Shown: in pieces, positions 10,955 through 19,236 of the stretch | How positions within the stretch are numbered: the stretch's first letter is position 1 | Layout of the letters: each line of letters starts with the position of its first letter | Assembly: GCF_018207095.1 (NCBI RefSeq) | Contig: NZ_QOCZ01000029.1 | Span: 1-45,939, forward strand | Length of the DNA stretch: 45,939 nt | Direction: 5' to 3' | Source of the DNA: Nocardiopsis sp. MG754419 | GTDB lineage: Bacteria > Actinomycetota > Actinomycetes > Streptosporangiales > Streptosporangiaceae | Notes under the pieces: model-generated | Databases searched by the model: none | The model's input: the letters and a program-made list of their open reading frames with translations, nothing else | Told to the model about the DNA's origin: nothing | Made by a program: the position numbers and the translations under genes

Positions 10955-11890
10955 TCAGTCCAGGCGCGGGGCCACCGCGGAGGCCACCAACTCCAGGTGA
11001 TCGAGATCGGTCATGTCCAGGACCTGCAGGTACATCCTCTCAGCACCCACGGCACCGAACCGACCGATCTTGTCCACGACCTCCTCCGGGGTGCCCGCCA
11101 GGCCGTTGCGACGCAGCTCGTCGACGTCCCGGCCGATGACGGCGGCGCGTTTGGCCACCTCCGCCTCGTCACGCCCCACGCACAGCACCTGGGCGGCCGA
11201 GTACGTCATCGGCGTGGTCCGTCCGGACGCCCGGACCGCCTCCGCCGTGCGCTCGAACGCCGCGTCGGTGTCCTCCAGCGAGGCGAACGGAACGTTGTAC
11301 TCGTCGGCGAACTTGGCCGCCAGGCGCGGGGTGCGCTTGGGCCCGGTCCCCCCGATGAGCACCGGCGGACGCGGCCCCTGCTGCGGTTTGGGCAGCGCGG
11401 GCCCCTCCGCGAACCGGTAATGACGACCCTCGTAGCGAAAGGTCTCCCCCGCCGGGGTCGACCACAACCCGGTGATGACGTCCAGCTGCTCCTCGTAGCG
11501 GTCGAAGCGCTCGCGGGCCGAGGCGGGGAAGGGGATGCCGTAGACGGCGTGCTCGTGCTCGAACCACCCCGCGCCGAAACCGAACTCGACCCGGCCGCCG
11601 CTCATGCGATCCACCTGGGCGACGGAGATGGCGAGGGGGCCGGGGTGGCGGAAGGTCGCCGCGGTCATGAGGGTGCCCAGACGGATACGGGAGGTGTCCC
11701 GGGCCAGACCGGCCAGGGTGATCCAGGCGTCCGTCGGGCCGGGAAGCCCGCTCACGTGGTCGCCCATGTGGAGGAAGTGATCGGAACGGAACAGCGCGTC
11801 GAACTCCAGGTCCTCGGCGGCCCTGGCGACGGCGAGCTGGTCATCGTAGGTGGCCCCTTGTTGGGGCTCAAGGAAGATCCTCAGACGCAT
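10955..11890 (-). CDS. LLM-class F420-dependent oxidoreductase
   Basis: A 311-residue member of the luciferase-like monooxygenase fold (bacterial luciferase / F420 reductase superfamily). Typical segments are RSDHFLHMG near residue 35, RIRLGTLMTAATFRHPG near 70-85, and the FGFGAGWFEHEH block that shapes the F420/FMN pocket. The cofactor is probably F420, as in most actinobacterial members; the substrate is unknown. The ATG at 11890 (MRLRIFLEP) matches the usual family start, and an ATG at 11899 (MGRMRLR) with GGGAG upstream is an alternative. It is divergent from the sigma-factor operon starting at 12030. Confidence 0.88.
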   Translation of the reverse strand: MRLRIFLEPQQGATYDDQLAVARAAEDLEFDALFRSDHFLHMGDHVSGLPGPTDAWITLAGLARDTSRIRLGTLMTAATFRHPGPLAISVAQVDRMSGGRVEFGFGAGWFEHEHAVYGIPFPASARERFDRYEEQLDVITGLWSTPAGETFRYEGRHYRFAEGPALPKPQQGPRPPVLIGGTGPKRTPRLAAKFADEYNVPFASLEDTDAAFERTAEAVRASGRTTPMTYSAAQVLCVGRDEAEVAKRAAVIGRDVDELRRNGLAGTPEEVVDKIGRFGAVGAERMYLQVLDMTDLDHLELVASAVAPRLD

Positions 11891-12029
11891 ACGCCCCATT
11901 TTCTCCCACCCCCGCCGGCATTCTCGCATCCGCCGCGCGGGTACCGTCGAAAAGGCGTGGTCAGAGCCGTGCGAACCCGCCTCCCACGCCGCCGAACCGT
12001 TCCCGCCCCTCCTCGCGATAGCCCACCAC

Positions 12030-12620
12030 GTGAAGTTCCTGCGCCGCGCCCGACAGCGCGCCCCCGAATACGGACCCGACAGCCCCGACCCGGTGCTGTT
12101 GACGGCCGTGGCCGCCGGGGAGACCGACGCCCTGGAGATCCTGCACCGCAGACACGCTCCCTGGCTGCGCGCACGCCTGCGCTACCGCTGTTCGGACCCC
12201 GACCAACTGGACGCCGCGCTCCAGGAGACCTTCCTGGCGGTGTGGCGCAACGCCGGTTCCTTCCGCCCCCGCCCCGGTGACACGGACGCCGGGGCGTGGT
12301 TGTGGACCATCGCGATCCGCCAGCTCATCTCACAACTGCGCAAACGCGCCAACCGCTGGATCGCGGAGAAGGAACCCGAACCGTACGAGACCATCGGCGA
12401 CGCCTCCGCCGAGGACACCGTGCTCCTCAACATCGAGCACGGTCCTCTCGGAGCCGCCCTGCACGAACTCTCCCCCGAGCTGCGTTCGGCCATACAGGCG
12501 ACCGTGCTCGACGGCCTGACCGTCCGCGAGGCCGCGGAGATCCTCCAGATACCCGAGGGAACCGTCAAGACACGGGTCATGCGCGCGAAGGCGCGTCTAC
12601 GGGAGGCACTGACCACATGA
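12030..12620 (+). CDS. RNA polymerase sigma factor, sigma-70 ECF type
   Basis: A 196-residue sigma factor. Region 2 covers about residues 15-80 (LDAALQETFLAVWRNAGSF) and region 4 about 140-190, with the helix-turn-helix TVREAAEILQIPEGTVKTR. No region 1.1 or region 3 is visible, which is typical of extracytoplasmic-function sigmas. The GTG at 12030 (VKFLRRARQR) is the preferred start; the ribosome site is poor and in-frame sequence upstream lacks a better one. The stop overlaps the anti-sigma start (ATGA, 12617-12620), so the two proteins are made together. It probably directs its own operon, which also encodes an ABC exporter. Confidence 0.9.
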   Translation: MKFLRRARQRAPEYGPDSPDPVLLTAVAAGETDALEILHRRHAPWLRARLRYRCSDPDQLDAALQETFLAVWRNAGSFRPRPGDTDAGAWLWTIAIRQLISQLRKRANRWIAEKEPEPYETIGDASAEDTVLLNIEHGPLGAALHELSPELRSAIQATVLDGLTVREAAEILQIPEGTVKTRVMRAKARLREALTT

Positions 12621-13417
12621 GCTGGCACCTGACCCACGACCAACTCCACCGTTACGCGACCCACACCGCCGACGACGTCACCGCCATGTCCGCGGAGGCC
12701 CACCTGACGCACTGCTCCCACTGCCGCGACCGACTGCCCACCGACGAGGCCTGGCTCGAACGCAGCTGGGCCGACCTGCGCGACATCGTGGACCGCCCCC
12801 GACCCTCCCCGCTCGAACGCCTGCTGACCGCGCTGGGGCTCCGAGAGCACACCGCCACACTGCTGGCCGCGACCCCGACCCTGTACCGGGCCTGGCTGGC
12901 GGCCACCGTGATCGTGCTGGCGGCCACACTGGCCCTGGCCCACGAGATCCCGCGCGGCACCCTGCTGTTCGCCTGCACCGCCCCGGTGGTACCGCTGGTC
13001 GGGGTCGCCCTCGCCTACGGCCGGGGGGTGGACCCGGCGCACAGTCTGGCCTCGGTCACGCCGTGGGCCGGCCCCCGACTGCTGCTCCTGCGGACCTGCG
13101 CGGTGCTGGCGCCCGCGTTGACCCTCTGCACGATCGCGGCCCTGCTGATGCCCGCGGTCACCACCGTCCACGAGACCGTCTTCTGGCTGTTGCCCGCCCT
13201 GGCGATGGTCGCCGGCTGCCTGGCCCTGGGCCGGTGGATGCACCTGAGCATGGCCGGCGGCGTGATCGGCGGCGGCTGGCTCCTGCTCCTGACCGTGTGC
13301 ACGCTCCTCGACGGCACCGACCCGCTGCAGGTGTTCTCCCCCCTGGCCCAGGCAGGCTGGGCCACCGCGCTGGCCCTGCTGGCCGCGGTCATCGCTCTCC
13401 GTGTGAGGACGGCATGA
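12617..13417 (+). CDS. Zinc-type anti-sigma factor, multipass membrane protein
   Basis: A 266-residue protein with a cytoplasmic N-terminus containing a zf-HC2 zinc-binding motif (HLTHCSHC, His-x3-Cys-x2-Cys, near residues 29-36). This is typical of anti-sigma factors that hold their cognate ECF sigma. Six or so hydrophobic helices follow (from about residue 92 onward), more than the single helix of classic RsiW-type proteins, so it may also serve as a membrane sensor or a transporter partner. It overlaps the sigma stop by 4 nt and the ABC ATPase start by 4 nt (ATGA, 13414-13417). The signal is unknown. Confidence 0.85.
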   Translation: MSWHLTHDQLHRYATHTADDVTAMSAEAHLTHCSHCRDRLPTDEAWLERSWADLRDIVDRPRPSPLERLLTALGLREHTATLLAATPTLYRAWLAATVIVLAATLALAHEIPRGTLLFACTAPVVPLVGVALAYGRGVDPAHSLASVTPWAGPRLLLLRTCAVLAPALTLCTIAALLMPAVTTVHETVFWLLPALAMVAGCLALGRWMHLSMAGGVIGGGWLLLLTVCTLLDGTDPLQVFSPLAQAGWATALALLAAVIALRVRTA

Positions 13418-14295
13418 CCACCACGTCCCCGCGGAACGGGGTCCGGGCACGCGGCCTGGTCCGCACCTACGGCACCCGCCGGGCCCTGGACGGGGTCGAC
13501 CTCGACCTGGGCCCGGGGGTGACCGGGCTGCTCGGGCGCAACGGCGCGGGCAAGACCACCCTCCTGCGCTGTCTGGCCACCGACCTGGAGGCCACCGACG
13601 GCGAACTGAGCGTCCTCGGGCGCGACCCCGAACGCGCGGCGGAGCGCACCGAGATCCGCCGTCGGCTCGGGTACCTGCCGCAGAACCCGTCGTTCTACCC
13701 GCACTTCACGACGTTCGGTCTGCTCGACTACATGGCCGTCCTCAAGGAGCGCGGCGGTCGACGCGAGCGCCACGACGAGGTGCGCCGGGCACTGCGCCGG
13801 GTGGACCTGTACGACCGTCGGCACACCCGGCTGCGTCGCCTGTCCGGCGGAATGCGGCAACGGCTGGGCCTGGCCGCGGCGCTGCTCGGCGACCCCCACC
13901 TGCTCCTGCTCGACGAACCCACCATCGGGCTCGACCCCGAACAACGCATCCGCTTCCGTGACCTGGTCTCCGAACTGGCCGTCCACAGCACCGTGCTGCT
14001 GTCCACCCACCAGATCGAGGACGTGGCGGCGCTCTGCCGTCGGGTCCTGGTCCTGGACCAGGGACGGGTGATCTTCGACGGAACACCGGCGGCGCTGATC
14101 GCCCGCGCCCGAGGACGGGTGTGGGAGCAGGGCACCCGCCCTCCCCGGAACGTGACCTCGTGGCGGCTCGCCGACGGCCGCCACCGGGTCCTGGTCCCCG
14201 AGGGCGTCCACAACCCCGACTCGGACGAGCGGGTGCCGGTGGAGCCCTCCCTGGAGGACGCCTACCTCCTCCTGACCGGGGCGGTCCCCCGGTGA
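13414..14295 (+). CDS. ABC transporter ATP-binding protein
   Basis: A 293-residue ABC ATPase with Walker A GRNGAGKTT (near residues 42-50), a Q-loop (YLPQNPSFYP), the signature LSGGMRQRL, Walker B LLLLDEPTIGLD, and the switch His in STHQIED. The class resembles the CcmA/NatA-type drug or antimicrobial exporters. The C-terminal 60 residues look like the accessory domain of such ATPases. Translational coupling is seen on both sides: ATGA with the anti-sigma and GTGA with the permease (14292-14295). It should energise the permease encoded next. Confidence 0.93.
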   Translation: MTTTSPRNGVRARGLVRTYGTRRALDGVDLDLGPGVTGLLGRNGAGKTTLLRCLATDLEATDGELSVLGRDPERAAERTEIRRRLGYLPQNPSFYPHFTTFGLLDYMAVLKERGGRRERHDEVRRALRRVDLYDRRHTRLRRLSGGMRQRLGLAAALLGDPHLLLLDEPTIGLDPEQRIRFRDLVSELAVHSTVLLSTHQIEDVAALCRRVLVLDQGRVIFDGTPAALIARARGRVWEQGTRPPRNVTSWRLADGRHRVLVPEGVHNPDSDERVPVEPSLEDAYLLLTGAVPR

Positions 14296-15809
14296 TCCGC
14301 GACGCGTCCCCCCGGTCCAGGGCCACCTTCCGGCGTCTCGTCGTCTTCAACCTGCGTCACATGGTGATCAGCCCGGTCTTCCTCGTCCTGGTGCCGTCGA
14401 TGTCGGTCCTGGTGTGGATGACGCTCACCACCTCCGGGTTGCCGACGATGGGCGACCTGTTCAACGAGTCGGTGCTGTTCGCGGCCGGTATGGGCGCCAC
14501 CATGTTCGCGGTCACGACCTTCCCCGCCCTGCGCGAGGTGCGCCACTCCGAGCCCCTGGCGCTGCCCCTGTCCCCGGGCGCCCGGATGGCTGCGCTGGCC
14601 TTGGCCGCGATCACGATCACCACCGCGCTGATGGGCGCGTTCATGACGGTGTTCGTGCTGACCGCGCCGGCGCCCATCGCGGGGACCCCGCAACCGGCGG
14701 CCTTCGCGGGCGTGTTCGTCATCGGCTGGTGCGGACCCCTCGGGGCGGTGGCCTCGGCCCTGTGGACCCGCTCCTACGCGCCCCTGATCGCGCTCGGGCT
14801 CCTGGTGCCCCTGTACCTGGGCTCCTCGCTCCTGGCCATGAGCACCCGCGCGGACGTGATCGTGAACCGCATGGGCGCGGTGTTCACCCTGGGTCTGCAA
14901 CCCCTGCCGCTCACCTACCCGGACACCCTCGCGACCGCCCTGCTCTACCTGACCCACGCGGTGCTGTCGGTCCTCCTCACGAGTCTGCTCATCCTGGCCG
15001 TGCGCCGAAGACCGCGCTTCCTGCGCCCGGTCGCCCTGGGGGCGGTCGGGCTGGCCGGGTTCTGCCTGTTCGGCGTGCACACCCACGCCGAGAACGAGTA
15101 CTCCTACGACGTCCTGACCGCGAACGCCCGCCCCCGCACCCCCTCCACGGACACGTGCGAGGTCCGCGACGGCCTCACGTACTGTCCGCTGCCCGGTTAC
15201 GCGTCCTGGGTGGAGGCCTGGCACACGGACCTGGCGCCGGTGCTGGAGGCCCTGCCCGACGACGTGCCCCTGCCCACGGTCTGGCAGGCCAACCTCACCC
15301 GACGCGCCGACGTCATGGTCCACCCACCGAGGGACGGCATCGTGCTCAGCGAGCACTGGATCGTCGAGGACGAGCACTACCGCTCCCTGGTGCGCTCGGA
15401 ACTGGCCGCGCACGCCCTGGGCCTGCCCCTTCCACGGGGGACGGAGTACCCGGGTGTCGGGCAGGCCCGGACCGTGGTGGCCGCCTGGTTGGTGACGCTC
15501 GGGGAGGGACTCGACGCGGACGAGGAACTCCGGTCGGCGGAATGGACCCTCATGGACCACGGGACGGACCTGGACGACCTGCGCCTGACCCACGCCGTCC
15601 TCTCCCTGCCCGACGAACACGTGGCGGCCGTGGTGACCGAGCACTGGGACACCCTGGCCGCCCCGGAGACCGACACGGCCGTCCTGGCGGAACGGCTGGG
15701 GTTGTCACTGGAGGGCCCCGAGGCGATCCCCGCACCCGACTGGCGGCGGAGCCTGTTCGAGCGGGAATGGGTGACCGACGAGGGCTATCGACCCCCGTGG
15801 GGCTACTGA
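14292..15809 (+). CDS. ABC transporter permease with large extracytoplasmic C-terminal domain
   Basis: A 505-residue membrane protein. About six or seven helices occupy residues 20-275, followed by a soluble region of some 230 residues that should face outside. That region holds a Cys pair (DTCEVRDGLTYCPLPGY) and an acidic, His-containing stretch, but no catalytic motif I recognise. It overlaps the ATPase stop (GTGA) and is the last gene of the sigma/anti-sigma/ABC operon. The fold of the first half suits ABC-2-type permeases. The exported substrate is unknown; control by a dedicated sigma factor suggests a stress or antibiotic response. Confidence 0.8.
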   Translation: MIRDASPRSRATFRRLVVFNLRHMVISPVFLVLVPSMSVLVWMTLTTSGLPTMGDLFNESVLFAAGMGATMFAVTTFPALREVRHSEPLALPLSPGARMAALALAAITITTALMGAFMTVFVLTAPAPIAGTPQPAAFAGVFVIGWCGPLGAVASALWTRSYAPLIALGLLVPLYLGSSLLAMSTRADVIVNRMGAVFTLGLQPLPLTYPDTLATALLYLTHAVLSVLLTSLLILAVRRRPRFLRPVALGAVGLAGFCLFGVHTHAENEYSYDVLTANARPRTPSTDTCEVRDGLTYCPLPGYASWVEAWHTDLAPVLEALPDDVPLPTVWQANLTRRADVMVHPPRDGIVLSEHWIVEDEHYRSLVRSELAAHALGLPLPRGTEYPGVGQARTVVAAWLVTLGEGLDADEELRSAEWTLMDHGTDLDDLRLTHAVLSLPDEHVAAVVTEHWDTLAAPETDTAVLAERLGLSLEGPEAIPAPDWRRSLFEREWVTDEGYRPPWGY

Positions 15810-15856
15810 CCTCGCGCTCCGCGGGCCCCGCCCCCTGCCGCGCGCCCACTCCGCGC

Positions 15857-15862
15857 TACCGT
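15857..15862 (+). promoter_or_regulatory. Probable -10 box before leader peptide
   Basis: TACCGT fits the TANNNT pattern and ends six bases before the leader-peptide GTG at 15869. With no Shine-Dalgarno in between, the leader would be translated from the 5' end of the mRNA. Confidence 0.5.
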
Positions 15863-15868
15863 GGGTCC

Positions 15869-15913
15869 GTGAACTACTACTGGCACAAGGTCCTGCCGCC
15901 TCTGCACGCCTGA
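15869..15913 (+). CDS. Putative 14-residue leader peptide MNYYWHKVLPPLHA
   Basis: A 15-codon frame (GTG to TGA) encoding MNYYWHKVLPPLHA, rich in aromatic residues (Tyr, Tyr, Trp, His in a row). It lies 116 nt before the EamA transporter start, is preceded by a leaderless-type -10 box, and is followed at once by a long inverted repeat (15916-15923 with 15981-15988). This is the layout of attenuation leaders such as the Streptomyces trp leader with its Trp run. If real, it could couple the level of charged aromatic tRNAs to expression of the transporter. Evidence is compositional and positional only. Confidence 0.5.
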   Translation: MNYYWHKVLPPLHA

Positions 15914-15915
15914 TC

Positions 15916-15988
15916 GGGCGCACCGAACGACCTTCCCCGGACTCCGCGGCCCCGCCGACACGGTGAGCGGCCCGTCCGTCGTGCGCCC
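15916..15988 (+). promoter_or_regulatory. Long stem in EamA leader RNA
   Basis: GGGCGCAC (15916-15923) can pair with GTGCGCCC (15981-15988). Inside, GGAC/GTCC and CCGC/GCGG can extend the stem. It begins three bases after the leader-peptide stop. No U-tract follows, so any effect would be Rho-linked or translational rather than a classic intrinsic terminator. Confidence 0.4.
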
Positions 15989-16028
15989 ACACGGCAGTAC
16001 TCCAGGCGTCGAGACGGAAAGCACGAAC

Positions 16029-16961
16029 GTGCCAGAACACACTTCCTCCATGGCCGACGAACGGTCGAACACCACCCTGTCCCGGCTCGCCGGCGGCCCC
16101 CTGCCGATCCTCGGTGCCGCCGTGCTGTGGGGCACCACCGGAACCGCGAGCTCCTTCGCCCCCGCCGGCGCCCATCCGGCGGCCATCGGCTCGGCCGGGC
16201 TGGTCCTGGGCGGGATCCTGCTGTTCCTCGTCGGCCGGGGCTCGGTGTCCCTGATCACCCGGTCCGACCGGCGCACCCGGCTGACCCTCCTGCTGGGGGC
16301 GGTCGCGGTCGCCGGATACCCCCTGTCCTTCTATCCCGCGGTCGCCCACGCCGGTGTGGCCGTGGGCACCGTCATCACCCTGGGCAGCGCCCCGGTCTTC
16401 GCGGGGTTGCTGGCCTGGGTGCTGGAACGGGTCCGACCCAGCGGACGCTGGACGGCCGCGACGGTCGCGGCGGTTCTGGGTTGCGCCGTGCTCGTCCTCG
16501 GCCCCGACCTGGTCGGCGCCTCCACCCCGGTGCATCCGCTGGGGGTCCTCCTCGCGTTGGTGGCGGGGTTCTCCTACTCGCTGTACGCGATCATCGCCGA
16601 ACGCCTGATCCGACGGGGGCACACCTCCGGCGCGGTGATGGGGACGATGTTCGCGGGCGGCGGCGTGCTGGTCCTGCCGGTGGTCCTGGCCACCGGAACG
16701 GCGTGGCTGGCCACGGTGAACGGCGCCCTGGTCGCCCTGCACCTGGCCCTGTTCACGGTGTTCCTGGCGTACTGGTTGTTCGGGCACGGGCTGCGGCACA
16801 CCTCGGCGTCCACCGCCACGACCCTCAGCCTCGCCGAGCCGGCGGTCGCGGCGGTGCTGGGCGTGGCGCTGGTCGGTGAACGGCTTCCCTGGGTGTCCTG
16901 GTCCGGGCTGGTCGTCCTGGCCCTGGGGCTGGCCGTCCTCAAGGCGCCCTCCCGGCGCTGA
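16029..16961 (+). CDS. EamA/DMT-family transporter
   Basis: A 310-residue membrane protein with ten predicted helices in two homologous halves, the hallmark of the EamA (drug/metabolite transporter) family. Typical pieces are AAVLWGTTGTASSF at the start of the first repeat, and TTLSLAEPAVAAVLGVALVGERL in the second. The GTG at 16029 (VPEHTSSMADER) is chosen because GGAAAG lies seven bases upstream. Family members export amino acids, including aromatic ones (YddG), or metabolites. The aromatic leader peptide in front would fit an amino-acid exporter, but that is inference. Confidence 0.9.
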   Translation: MPEHTSSMADERSNTTLSRLAGGPLPILGAAVLWGTTGTASSFAPAGAHPAAIGSAGLVLGGILLFLVGRGSVSLITRSDRRTRLTLLLGAVAVAGYPLSFYPAVAHAGVAVGTVITLGSAPVFAGLLAWVLERVRPSGRWTAATVAAVLGCAVLVLGPDLVGASTPVHPLGVLLALVAGFSYSLYAIIAERLIRRGHTSGAVMGTMFAGGGVLVLPVVLATGTAWLATVNGALVALHLALFTVFLAYWLFGHGLRHTSASTATTLSLAEPAVAAVLGVALVGERLPWVSWSGLVVLALGLAVLKAPSRR

Positions 16962-16966
16962 TCCGC

Positions 16967-16996
16967 GCGCCCCGTGCCCTCACCGGCGCGGGGCGC
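16967..16996. terminator. Bidirectional hairpin between EamA and DUF427
   Basis: GCGCCCCG (16967-16974) pairs with CGGGGCGC (16989-16996) around a 14-base loop, in the 38-nt gap between two convergent genes. Confidence 0.55.
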
Positions 16997-16999
16997 CGC

Positions 17000-17386
17000 T
17001 CAGCCCTCGGGGCGGCCCTCGACCTCGATCCGTACCCGGCCCGGGTAGAACGCGACGTGGTCGGCGATGGCGGCGACCCCGGGGTAGGGCCGTTCGTAGG
17101 TCCACACCGCGTCGGCGAGGTCCTCACCCTCCGGCAGGTCGAGATCGTAGTAGGCCGCGGTGCCCTTGAAGGGGCAGTAGGTGGTGGAGGAACTCCGCCT
17201 CAGGAGGACAGGGTCCACGTCGGCGAGCGGGACGTACTGGACCGGCCGGTACCGGGCCTCGCGCAGGGTCAGCGCGGTCGTGGTCCGGGCGACCACCCGG
17301 TCACCGACCCGCACCGTGACCGGCGCGCCGGTGGGTTCGACGGTGATGGGGTGGTCCTCCCCCGGGTTCCTGCCGTGCAGTGCCAT
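17000..17386 (-). CDS. DUF427 domain protein
   Basis: A 128-residue soluble protein of the DUF427 family. The conserved parts include the aromatic core TTYCPFKGTAAYYDL and ERPYPGVAAIADHVAFYPG, covering nearly the whole length. The ATG at 17386 (MALHGRNPGED) follows AAGGGG at suitable spacing; an in-frame ATG six codons earlier has no better site. The family has a small beta-rich fold; its molecular function is not established. It is monocistronic and convergent with the EamA transporter. Confidence 0.9.
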   Translation of the reverse strand: MALHGRNPGEDHPITVEPTGAPVTVRVGDRVVARTTTALTLREARYRPVQYVPLADVDPVLLRRSSSTTYCPFKGTAAYYDLDLPEGEDLADAVWTYERPYPGVAAIADHVAFYPGRVRIEVEGRPEG

Positions 17387-17668
17387 GGACGTGTCCCCTT
17401 TCACGGGTGCCCCGCTCCGCCGTGCGGCGGGTCATCGACGCTCCTATGGCCGTTCCCCGGCTCGGCCCGGCGCGAACGTCGGGACGCCGCGCGACTCGTC
17501 TCACCGCGCACCGGACGTCCGCGTCCATCCGACCGCGTCGGCGCGGGCCGCGTCGACCCCGGCGATCACCCGGGCGGCACCCATCGGGCCGCAACGGTCG
17601 ACCGGGGCGCGATCTCCGCCGCCGGGCGACATCGACAACCCGGTCCGCGACCCACGGTGACAAAGGCC

Positions 17669-17701
17669 GCGGGGCCCCGGGTACTCCGCCCGGGGCCCCG
17701 C
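17669..17701 (-). terminator. Terminator of RNA methyltransferase gene
   Basis: A 13-bp perfect stem (17669-17681 with 17689-17701) and a seven-base loop, 14 nt past the stop, followed on the minus strand by a short T-rich stretch (CCTTTGT). Confidence 0.8.
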
Positions 17702-17714
17702 TCCACGAGGGTCT

Positions 17715-19019
17715 CTACTCCTCGCCGTCCTCGGCGGCCTCCCGGTGCCGGCGGGCGAGCCGGACCGGTTCGAGCACCGCCAGGCACTCGACGTGGTGGG
17801 TCATGGGGAAGGCGTCGAAGGCGCGCAGCCCCACCAACCGGTAGCCGCGGCGATCGAACTCGGCCAGGTCGCGGGCGAGCGTGGCCGGGTCGCAGGAGAC
17901 GTAGGCGACACGACGCGGCTTCATGCCCGCCACCTTCTGCACGACCTCCTTGCCCGCACCCGCGCGCGGCGGGTCCAGGGCGACCACGTCGGCGCGCACG
18001 TCGGCCCACTCGCGCATCTGCTTGTCCACGTCGTTGCGCTCGACCCGCACCTGCGACAGGTCCTTGAGGTTGTACTCGGCATCGCGCACGGCGTTGGCAC
18101 CGTTCTCCACGCCCATCACGCGCCCCTCGGGGCCCACCCGCTCGGCGAGCGCCCCGGTGAACAGTCCGGCACCGCAGTACAGGTCCAGCGCGGTCTCACC
18201 CGGCTTGGGCTCCAGCGCGTCGACGACGGCGGCGCTGAGCGTCTCGGCGGCGGCCGGGTGCACCTGCCAGAACCCGCCGGCGCCGACGCGGTACTCACGT
18301 CCGGCGACGTCCTCGCGCACACCCTTGCGTCCGCGCACCGACTGCACGCGTCCGCCCTTGAAGCGGCGCAGCACAGCGCTGGACGCCTTGAGGTCGGGCA
18401 GCGCACCGAGCTTGGCGGTGGTCGGGGTGACCACGATGGCGCGGTCGGCGCGCGTGGCCGACGCGACCGCCTCCACGTCCTTGATGTCGTCCCAGCGCCC
18501 TTCGGTGACACCGAGCTCGGTGACGCCGGGGTGCGCGATGAGACAACGGTCGATGGGCTCGATGTCGTGCGAGCGGTGGCGGCGCAGCCCGGCGTGGCCG
18601 TCGGTGTCGACGGAGAAGCGCACCCGCGTGCGCCAGCCCAGACCGTCGGGGGTGCCGGGCAGTTCCTCCACGTCCACGTCCACGTCGATGCCGGCGATCC
18701 GGCTCAGCTGGTCGGCGACGACCTTGCCCTTGAGACGGCGCTGGGCGTCCAGGGAGGCGTGCTGCCAGTCGCAGCCACCGCACATGCCGGGCCCGGAGTA
18801 GGGGCAGGGCGCCTCGACCCGGTCGGGAGAGGCGGTGAGCACCTCGATCGCCTCGCCCCGCAGGAAGCGGGTGGTCTGTTCGGTGACCCGCACCCGCACG
18901 CGCTCGCCCGGCAGCGCGTGGCGGACGAACACGACCTGTTCGTCGTGGCGTCCCACGCACCAGCCGCCGTGGGCGACGTCCTCGACGGTCATCTCGATCT
19001 CGGTGCCTACACGGGCCAT
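17715..19019 (-). CDS. Class I SAM-dependent RNA (uracil-5-) methyltransferase, TrmA/RlmD family
   Basis: A 434-residue enzyme expected to methylate C5 of a uridine in 23S rRNA or tRNA. An N-terminal TRAM domain (about 1-60) is followed by a Cys cluster CPYSGPGMCGGC plus a later Cys (DRCLIAHP), consistent with the [4Fe-4S] site of RumA/RlmD enzymes. The SAM site is ALDLYCGAGLFTGAL, and the catalytic Cys lies in YVSCDPATLARDL. The start is the ATG at 19019 with GAAGGA upstream. It is divergent from the TrkA pair. Which uridine is modified cannot be decided from sequence. Confidence 0.93.
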   Translation of the reverse strand: MARVGTEIEMTVEDVAHGGWCVGRHDEQVVFVRHALPGERVRVRVTEQTTRFLRGEAIEVLTASPDRVEAPCPYSGPGMCGGCDWQHASLDAQRRLKGKVVADQLSRIAGIDVDVDVEELPGTPDGLGWRTRVRFSVDTDGHAGLRRHRSHDIEPIDRCLIAHPGVTELGVTEGRWDDIKDVEAVASATRADRAIVVTPTTAKLGALPDLKASSAVLRRFKGGRVQSVRGRKGVREDVAGREYRVGAGGFWQVHPAAAETLSAAVVDALEPKPGETALDLYCGAGLFTGALAERVGPEGRVMGVENGANAVRDAEYNLKDLSQVRVERNDVDKQMREWADVRADVVALDPPRAGAGKEVVQKVAGMKPRRVAYVSCDPATLARDLAEFDRRGYRLVGLRAFDAFPMTHHVECLAVLEPVRLARRHREAAEDGEE

Positions 19020-19236
19020 GGCGGTGTCCTTCGGTGGTGGGGTCGGGTCCTGCGGTGACCCTGCGCGCACAGCCACCAACCGACCCCAATCTACCGGGCC
19101 TTTCGCACCGCCCGAACTGATCGGGGAACGGCGGTCGGGGTGATCGCGCGTGTCACGACGATGTGTGCCAAGGTGTAGGCGTCGGGCCACGGGACACGAC
19201 CCGTGCGCCCCGAGGTGGACGGGGAGTGCTGACGAG

